From: Gelatoporia subvermispora B
Lineage: Eukaryota > Basidiomycota > Agaricomycetes > Polyporales > Gelatoporiaceae
DNA length: 10,130 bases
Direction: 5' to 3'
NCBI GenBank assembly: GCA_000320605.2
Contig: KB445851.1
Coordinates: 1 to 10,130 of the forward strand
The position numbers were made by a program, and so were the translations under genes. The notes beneath the pieces were generated by a model that saw only the letters and a list, made by a program, of their open reading frames with translations, was not told the DNA's origin and made no database searches. This document shows positions 1-6,100 of the stretch, piece by piece (the first letter of the stretch is position 1; each line of letters begins with the position of its first letter).

Positions 1-54
1 TGTAGCGAGCGCGTGGCTTACGACGCGAGCGGTTGAGGTACCTGCCGTTTTGGG

Positions 55-77
55 AACCCTAGAGTCGTCTAGGGGTT
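55..77. promoter_or_regulatory. Imperfect palindrome in U3
   Basis: Perfect 5-bp arms CTAGA and TCTAG (59-63 and 68-72) flank a GTCG loop. They continue outward as CC/GG and AA/TT pairs with one bulged G, covering 55-77. A protein-binding palindrome or small hairpin in U3 is possible. No known factor is assigned, and a second copy lies in the 3' LTR. Confidence 0.4.
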
Positions 78-162
78 CGTCTATCTTTTACTTTCACTTC
101 CCTTTCCCCTATTTTCCTGCAGTCGTTATACCCCCCAGTTCATTGTCCGACTCCCCCCTAGC

Positions 163-169
163 TATATAA
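163..169 (+). promoter_or_regulatory. TATA box of the LTR promoter
   Basis: TATATAA lies in GCTATATAAGAC, preceded by C-rich and CT-rich tracts typical of fungal core promoters. It is the only strong TATA element in the LTR. Transcription would start downstream, roughly 190-210, placing the start inside the LTR as a retroelement genomic RNA requires. An ATG at 184-186 would then lie upstream of, or very close to, the start. The exact start site is inferred. Confidence 0.75.
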
Positions 170-292
170 GACCCGACGTTTGTATGCTACGGACAGCGCA
201 CTTGGAATAGAGACTCAATCCCTGTTCTCGCACCGAGTGCCTCTTCTCATCACGTGTGCCGCCACCTGCCCTATCCGGCAGCGAGCGTCACA

Positions 293-480
293 TATTTTGA
301 ACAGTCCGACTCTCTATCTGGACACCACTAGCTTCAAAGTAACAACTTCTGCTTATTCTCTAACTCTACTCCGGCGACCGTAGTCTCTGGGTACTTCGGG
401 TCTGATCAACTCGACGTTCCGAACTCCGACTCGCCCACCATACCCCTTTCCGTTTCCATTCTACTCTTCTTCCCGGAACT
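293..480 (+). other. Untranslated leader; no canonical tRNA primer-binding site next to the LTR
   Basis: These 188 bases are CT-rich and contain no ATG; the first ATG after the LTR is at 481. A primer-binding site matching a tRNA 3' end would normally begin with TGG within a few bases of the LTR. Here the LTR is followed by TATTTTGAACAG. The first TGG is at 319-321, 26 bases away, and I cannot match it to a tRNA. Bases 299-317 are instead partly complementary, in collinear blocks, to LTR bases 207-227, which could mean self-priming or a packaging/5'-UTR stem. Confidence 0.6.
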
Positions 481-2145
481 ATGTCCTCTGGTTACAACCT
501 ACGCGCCGGGCCCCGACGCGGTACTATCACGGCTGCAACAAGCCGTGCGAACCCCGGTGCGTACATCCCTCCCTCTACTTCCGACGGTGGTGCTCGTGAG
601 GAGCCCGTCGAGTCCATCACGGAGAGCGCAGGCTCTGCCGTCTCTGCTGCGAACTCGGACCCTCTCGAGGGCTCGGGTGTTCCAGTAGGAGTTCCCCCAT
701 CTGGTGATGAGCCGGATGGGGAGCCGAGGTCTGGGCAGTCCAAGTCCCGCTCGGATCTTCGAGAAAGCTCGAGCTTGACCGACGTGTCAAGCATATTAGA
801 TAATCTAAAAATAGAAGAACAATCTATTTACTTGGACTCATCCGAGCCTGCGCGTGCAACGGATGAGAGTCCCGATGAACAACCGGAGGAGAGGCGGGGC
901 CGCCAAAGTAGGCGGAGCCTCAGCCTTGATGTCACAGCCTTTAGGCGACCGGCTGTATCTTCGCCTACGGTAGGCACTACCAGCACCCCCGCTGCAGTGC
1001 CCCTCGAAACCACAGCTATCTCTGCGGCGGTTATGGAGCCTACCGAAGAGATCCGCGCCAAGCGAAGGGCGCGTGTGGAGGACTATCACAGCGACTCGGA
1101 TGAGGAGTCGCGAGGTGAAGGACCTTCTCGTTCGAAGGGTAAGACGGTGGACGCCCGCAACTGGGGTGCTGTTGATATCCCCCATGAGGAGCTCGATCCG
1201 GAAGCGCAGCGTCGCGCCCTGGATAGTTTTGCCAAAAGTGGCAAACGGACAAAGGATCTGACGGGTCCCTCCGAAGGAGAGGATCCCGGCGACCTAAGCG
1301 AACAAGAACTTCGCGAAGCGGTGCGGCTCTGGAAGGCTCGCAAACGAGCCTCGGCTCACCAGGATTTGCCTACCGAGACTGGTGGGGCTCCTCTACCGGA
1401 TAAGGATCGCCTGGAACGGTCTAAGCAGGATCCTAGCCGACGAGGGACACGAGGACGTCCCCGTGCCAGGTCTCTTTCATCTGATGGCCCCCGGGAGAAC
1501 CATGAGCAGAGTCCCCGAGATGTAGATCGTACCAAACGCCATGGCTCTGCCGACGGCAGCCAGTCTGACGGCGACGAAAACAATCTTGATTACGGTCCAC
1601 CTCGCAAGCGCAGACGCGCTAGGTCTAGGCGTCACCGTTCTGGTGACGGGACATCTTCTCGTCAAGCTGTTCCCGCTGGTGAGAGGACCAGGCTCGGTAC
1701 TCTCCGTAACACGGATGCCCTGGTCGACTCCGTTCTCGCCGGGCGTGACTCTCAGAGACCAACCCATTCTCCTGACGGCTGGCGGCGTCGCTACACTTCT
1801 CTCAGACCTGCCACCCAAATCGAGCCCGACAGCTATCTGGGCCAGGCTATACATGGCATCGGAGGACGAGCTGGTGATCCAGCGATCCCAGTTCTAGCTC
1901 GTCATCCTCCAATTCTTCGGGCTCTGACTCGGACTCAGAAGACTCGACGACTTTGTCATCATCCTCGGGTCATCGCTCTCGTGGGTCTCGTCGTTCTAGG
2001 CGTCACAGGCGGTCTGGATCTCGACGACGAAGCCGGCGATCTCACCGCCATCGTCGTCGTCGATCGAGCCGCGCCTCGCAGACTCGTTCGCACCCCTTGC
2101 TCAAACCTCGTGAGCCAGATGCCTATGATGGGCGCACTGACGTGA
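481..2145 (+). CDS. Gag N-terminal region: basic, low-complexity polypeptide in its own frame
   Basis: This frame starts at the first ATG after the LTR and encodes 554 residues if read to its TGA at 2143-2145. It is rich in Ser, Arg, Glu, Asp and Pro and looks largely disordered. Two segments look constrained: a short hydrophobic/acidic motif (SSILDNLKIEEQSIYLD, about 788-838) and a helical, charged segment near 1165-1360 that starts with NWGAVD and contains LDPEAQRRALDSFA. I associate the latter with Agaricomycete Gag proteins from memory. A strong basic cluster, PRKRRRARSRRHR (about 1603-1645), could be a nuclear localisation or RNA-binding signal. Coding character fades after about 1880, where the Ser-rich Gag sequence continues in the -1 frame, so the last 85 or so codons are probably a read-on tail rather than native protein. 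I recognise no enzymatic domain. Confidence 0.75.
   Translation: MSSGYNLRAGPRRGTITAATSRANPGAYIPPSTSDGGAREEPVESITESAGSAVSAANSDPLEGSGVPVGVPPSGDEPDGEPRSGQSKSRSDLRESSSLTDVSSILDNLKIEEQSIYLDSSEPARATDESPDEQPEERRGRQSRRSLSLDVTAFRRPAVSSPTVGTTSTPAAVPLETTAISAAVMEPTEEIRAKRRARVEDYHSDSDEESRGEGPSRSKGKTVDARNWGAVDIPHEELDPEAQRRALDSFAKSGKRTKDLTGPSEGEDPGDLSEQELREAVRLWKARKRASAHQDLPTETGGAPLPDKDRLERSKQDPSRRGTRGRPRARSLSSDGPRENHEQSPRDVDRTKRHGSADGSQSDGDENNLDYGPPRKRRRARSRRHRSGDGTSSRQAVPAGERTRLGTLRNTDALVDSVLAGRDSQRPTHSPDGWRRRYTSLRPATQIEPDSYLGQAIHGIGGRAGDPAIPVLARHPPILRALTRTQKTRRLCHHPRVIALVGLVVLGVTGGLDLDDEAGDLTAIVVVDRAAPRRLVRTPCSNLVSQMPMMGALT
1876..1891 (+). other. Frame break 1: near-duplication with 8-nt spacing and a -1 shift
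   Basis: GATCC occurs at 1876-1880 and again at 1884-1888, each followed within a base or two by AG. The 8-nt spacing equals 2 modulo 3, exactly the offset between the 481 frame and the Gag frame. Removing one unit would join the upstream Gly-Asp-Pro codons directly to the Ser run in one frame. A tandem duplication is therefore a simple explanation for the break. No slippery heptamer is visible here. Confidence 0.55.
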
Positions 2146-3134
2146 ACGCGTTCCATCGGTTCATTCATCAGTCTACTGACTATGTCGATGGGTACGGGTT
2201 GCCGGACTGGAGACAGGTCTCGGCCCTCTCATATTTCTTAAAAGACAAAGCCTATGAGTTCTATGTTAATACAGTATCCCGCAACCCTCGTACCTGGACA
2301 CTTAGAAAGTTCTTTATTGAATTATTCAACTACTGCTTTCCTATTGACTTCCGTTATCGCATGAAGGATAAGCTCGAGCGATTCCGACAAACCGATAAGA
2401 CTGTCCTAGATTATGTTCACCAGCTCGAAGCTCTGCTCCTCTCGGCTGGTGTGTTGTCCGAGCAAGACAAGGTGGAACGCCTATGGAAAGGCTTCAAGCC
2501 TTCTATTCAGCGAGGCTTGTACCTGGATCATCTAACACCCACCTCGGCTACTTGGGAACGAGTGGTGACCGTCGCTCAGTATGTCGAGATGGCAGATCGC
2601 GCCTTCACGGAACCGCGCTCCTCCGGTAACAGCGGAGGGGGACAGGGCGGTGGTGGAGGCGGCGGTGGCGGTGGCGGAGGCCATGGAGGAGGTAACCACG
2701 GTGGTGGCAATGGCGGTGGAGGCAACGGCGGCGGAGGAGGAGGTCAGGGACAATCACGTCGCCGAACTCCAGGACCCCGAGGAGGAGGAGGCTCCACGCC
2801 TCGCCCCTCGGGCAGTCAGCCTTCAACGTCTAAGTTTGGCACCAAGCCGGGACCTTCTCAGGCCCAGGCACAGTTCCGAAGACGTGATGGCGAGCGACGT
2901 TTCCCGTCTGCTCGGCCATCTGGGCAAGGGTCCTCGGGAGGTAACCACCGGAATGACCAGCGATCCGGGACAGGTGCTCCCAAGCTGTCTGATCAGGAGA
3001 AGGCCCGGCTGGCGGCCGAGAACAGGTGCTACAATTGCAAGGAGAAAGGCCACTTCTCCCGCAATTGTCTAAGGCTAATCAGGTCAAAACGGATCGCAAG
3101 GGACAGCCTCCCGGCGTACCTAGCTATAGCATAG
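1878..3134 (+). CDS. Gag capsid and nucleocapsid frame with CCHC zinc knuckle
   Basis: The frame opens after a TGA at 1875-1877 and has no ATG start; its first usual alternative start codon, a TTG at 1953, lies inside the Ser-rich run. It is therefore best read as a continuation of the 481 frame. In order it holds a Ser/Asp-rich tract (1878-1970); an Arg/Ser-rich basic tract (about 1970-2090); a retrotransposon Gag capsid-type helical domain (about 2103-2610, with AYDG, YFLKDKAYEFY, FFIELFNYCFP and WKGFKP); a poly-Gly/Asn/His tract (2634-2753); a basic Gly/Pro/Ser region; and a CX2CX4HX4C zinc knuckle, CYNCKEKGHFSRNC, at 3027-3068. Gag assembles particles and binds genomic RNA through the knuckle. 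After the last Cys this frame runs 21 more codons to TAG at 3132-3134, while the sequence expected to follow a knuckle of this family is in the -1 frame. Confidence 0.88.
   Translation, partial: SSDPSSSSSSSNSSGSDSDSEDSTTLSSSSGHRSRGSRRSRRHRRSGSRRRSRRSHRHRRRRSSRASQTRSHPLLKPREPDAYDGRTDVNAFHRFIHQSTDYVDGYGLPDWRQVSALSYFLKDKAYEFYVNTVSRNPRTWTLRKFFIELFNYCFPIDFRYRMKDKLERFRQTDKTVLDYVHQLEALLLSAGVLSEQDKVERLWKGFKPSIQRGLYLDHLTPTSATWERVVTVAQYVEMADRAFTEPRSSGNSGGGQGGGGGGGGGGGGHGGGNHGGGNGGGGNGGGGGGQGQSRRRTPGPRGGGGSTPRPSGSQPSTSKFGTKPGPSQAQAQFRRRDGERRFPSARPSGQGSSGGNHRNDQRSGTGAPKLSDQEKARLAAENRCYNCKEKGHFSRNCLRLIRSKRIARDSLPAYLAIA
2634..2753 (+). repeat. GGN-type low-complexity tract encoding poly-glycine
   Basis: About 40 codons are almost all Gly, interrupted by His, Asn and Gln, and written with mixed GGT/GGC/GGA/GGG codons. 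The mixed codons argue that the glycine run is maintained at protein level rather than being a fresh trinucleotide expansion. It links the capsid-type domain to the basic nucleocapsid region and may be a flexible linker or RNA-binding Gly-rich segment. It is a likely site of length variation between copies. Confidence 0.8.
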
Positions 3135-6100
3135 AGCCCTCGTTCGGTGACGCCGAACGTCTTCGGGATCTCGCAGCGTCCACGGTTCGTGTGGATACTG
3201 ATGTTGTTGGTCTTCACTCGGTTGGCTTCTGGGCTGCTGATAATGATGTACCTGACCTGCAATCAGTCAGTGACAGTGAGAGCGAGGAAGAGGAGGACGA
3301 TGTTTTCCTGCCCTCTCAAGGACCTTATTATGTCGATGAGGACGTACCTGAGTTTGACCCTTCAGACTTAGGGGTCCCAGACCCTAGCCTCGACAACGCC
3401 ATCCTCGAAGTAATGGCTATGAGTGTAAACGACCATCGGGCAGCGTCCCCTCCGGCGAGCGACGACAACGGCTCTGATCAAGGTGATCAGTCGGGCTGGC
3501 CTGTCAACGTCTACGGTCAAAGCATTTATACTGATGACGAGACCGACGAGGAAGCTGAAAACGTCGTTCCTGAACCTAATAACGGCGCGGTTCAGGATGG
3601 TGGAACTCACCAGGTTGCACCAGACTTCGGGCCCACAGTCCTTGTGTCTCGGCCTGTACCACAGGGTAATGTCTCTGCGGGCGAGATCATGGAGGAGGTG
3701 GATACTGAATTAGTACCTCCGGGCGTTACTCGGGTCCGCGTACCTCCTTTCGTGACGGACCCTGAGTATCCGGTGGTGCCTTCATTGACAGAGCATGCCT
3801 CCGCTAGGCTCGGAGATTTGCACGTCCAGCGAGCAAAGCGTTTGCTGTCCAGGTTCTATCCCTACTGCTCTCCGAGCTGTCAGGGTCCCTTCGGTGACCT
3901 TGATGTCATCGATATCGTCTTCTCCTGGTATTTGAGAACCCGGGACGACACCTATGTCATGATACAGGAGCACGTACCTCCGGCACTCAGTCGTCACTTT
4001 GTCGTCCCGGCCGAGCAATTCCGCAGCCCGCAATTCAACCCCCCGAGGTGGTTCGCGGAGCTCGTCCGGGAAGCTCATGATGACCACGAGCTGGATCTCG
4101 ACCGCTACGATGAACCTATGGGTGACGTGCTGAGCCTCGAACCCATTTCGGTCTTGAACGGTATGTTACCTTGGCCTGAACACGCGCTCCGGCACGGCGT
4201 CGACGAAGCCCGCTTTGTTCTTCTTGAACGCTTTGCGGATGACGTCGTCATCCTCGACAAGTACTTGGCTTTGTGGCTAGCTGTTCCAGTTCCCCTGCTA
4301 CTTAATGAGAGGTTTAACCTTGTCAATTGGTGGATCCGGCAGTCTGGTCACGCGCGCACCTGGCCGCCCGAGGAGTACCTGGATGGATGGGATAATGATG
4401 GTCCAAATCCGGACGATAACCCGAGCGATTTGGGCGGCGATAGGACCCTGCCTGCTGTAGAACTGAATGCAGTAGCTACTCGAGGACGGCAAGCTGAGCA
4501 GGATAACCTACCTGCCTTGCAACGCAATGCTGCTCGGCCTCAGGACTTCAAACGGAAAATCCCTGAGCCGGCGGTGGTCGTCGTTGAAGTCAATGGGTAT
4601 CCCGCTCGGGCACTACTTGATTCCGGGTCCCTCGCGGACTTCATGTCATCTAAACTAGCGCATCAACTTGGTATTAAAACGTTCGAGCTGGAAAAGCCCT
4701 TACCTGTGCACCTCGCTGTACAAGGGTCCCGGGCTAAGATCAATGTTGGCTGCTCGGCTGAAATCAAGTACCAGGCCATCAAGGAGAGCCGATACTTCGA
4801 CATTGTGAATTTACTCAACTATGACCTGATCCTAGGGACTCCCTTTTGGTTTCAGCACCAAGTCTCGGTTGGCCTTAACCCAACGGCCGTCGCAATTGGA
4901 AGTCCGATCGGGTTACCTATTGAAGGTCAGCAGGTCCGAGTACTTGAGTCCCGCGCAGCGGACGTCTTCGAGAACGAGATGGAACGGGCTCGTCTTCATA
5001 TTCGTGAATACGCTGCCCCCATCTGTGTGTCCACAAGTGATACCCCCCTGCCGCCCTTGCGCGTGATCAACCATACCATCCCGCTGATAAACGAAGAAAA
5101 GGTTTACCATTGGAGGCCCTCTAAGTGCCCAGACGCATTGCGCTCTGCATGGAATGAGAAGCGCGACGCGTACCTCAAAACGGGGCGTTGGCAGATTTCG
5201 AACGCGCGTAATACCAGCCCGATGCTTCTCTTGACGAAGCCGGGCACGGGCGTGAAGGGGGTGCCTCCTAAGTTACGGGTTGTGTGTGATCTGCGGGAAC
5301 GTAACGCCAACACTCACAAGGTTACATCTCCTCTCCCGGACATGGAGGGTATCCTTCGGCGTGTCGCCAAGAAGAGATATCGGTCCCTAATTGATGGTAA
5401 AGATGCATATGAGCAAATTCGCATAGAACCCGAGCACGTACCCCGCACTGCCATGACTACCCCTGATGGTAATATGGTCAGTCTCGTGCTGCAGCAAGGT
5501 GATTGCAATGCTGTTGCGACCTATCAGTCTTTGATGAATCAGATCTTTGCACCATACTTGACCGTATGGATGGATGTCTACCTGGATGACATCATTGTCT
5601 ACTCGGACTCGCTGGAGGACCACGTCACGCACGTCAAAATCGTGATTGATATCCTCCGGAAGGAGAAGTTCTTTCTCGGCGCAGACAAACTTAAGATCCT
5701 CTGCCCCAAGATGCGAATCCTTGGGCGCATCGTGGACGATTTCGGCATCCGAATGGATCCTGATAAGGTCGATTCAGTCATCAATTGGAAAACACCTACT
5801 ACCAAGGAGCTCTTACGAGGATTCCTGGGATCTGTAGGTTATTTGGCTGACGATATCGCGACCGTCCGGATCCCAATGGGGATCTTAACTTCCCTAACGG
5901 GTGCGGATGTTAGTTTCAAGTGGGATCATACCCATCAACGGGCATTCGAGCAAATCAAGAGTCTAGTTCACGCTCACCGAAATCATCATCGGGTCCCCTT
6001 AGACTATGGTCGTGACGCTCCGCGTATCTGGCTCGTTACAGACGGCTCCCATGGTGGCGTCGCTGGTGTCGTCTCACAGGGCGCTGACTTTCAGACGGCT

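Larger units (their letters stand above)
1..292 (+). repeat. 5' LTR (292 bp, TGT...ACA)
   Basis: The first 292 bases recur without a mismatch at 9839-10130. The repeat begins TGTAGCG and ends CGTCACA, a short imperfect terminal inverted repeat with the usual TG/CA ends. An AGCGAGCG motif lies near both ends. Visible contents are an imperfect hairpin at 55-77, a polypyrimidine stretch at about 91-118, a TATA box at 163-169 and a CACGTG at 251-256. U3 should run from 1 to a transcription start roughly 25-50 bases after the TATA box. The R/U5 boundary cannot be placed because no clear polyadenylation signal is visible. Confidence 0.97.

Noticed and set aside
184..210. Eight-codon upstream ORF starting at the only ATG in the LTR after the TATA box
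   Set aside because: It lies about 20 bases after the TATA box, so it is probably upstream of, or at, the transcription start and is not expected in the mRNA.
319..332. TGGACACCACTAGC as a tRNA primer-binding site
   Set aside because: It begins 26 bases after the LTR end rather than next to it, and I cannot match it to a tRNA 3' end; kept only as a remote alternative.
180..383. 67-codon + strand open frame spanning the LTR and leader
   Set aside because: Starts at TTG, lies across the LTR boundary, has no recognisable content and overlaps promoter and leader signals.
1541..1897. 118-codon + strand frame overlapping the Gag leader
   Set aside because: Third-frame shadow. The 481 frame has the charged, motif-bearing composition here, and the following Gag sequence is explained by a single -1 change without using this frame.
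2634..2753. Microsatellite or CRISPR-like repeat in the G-rich region
   Set aside because: It is a poly-Gly coding tract with mixed synonymous codons and no spacer structure.
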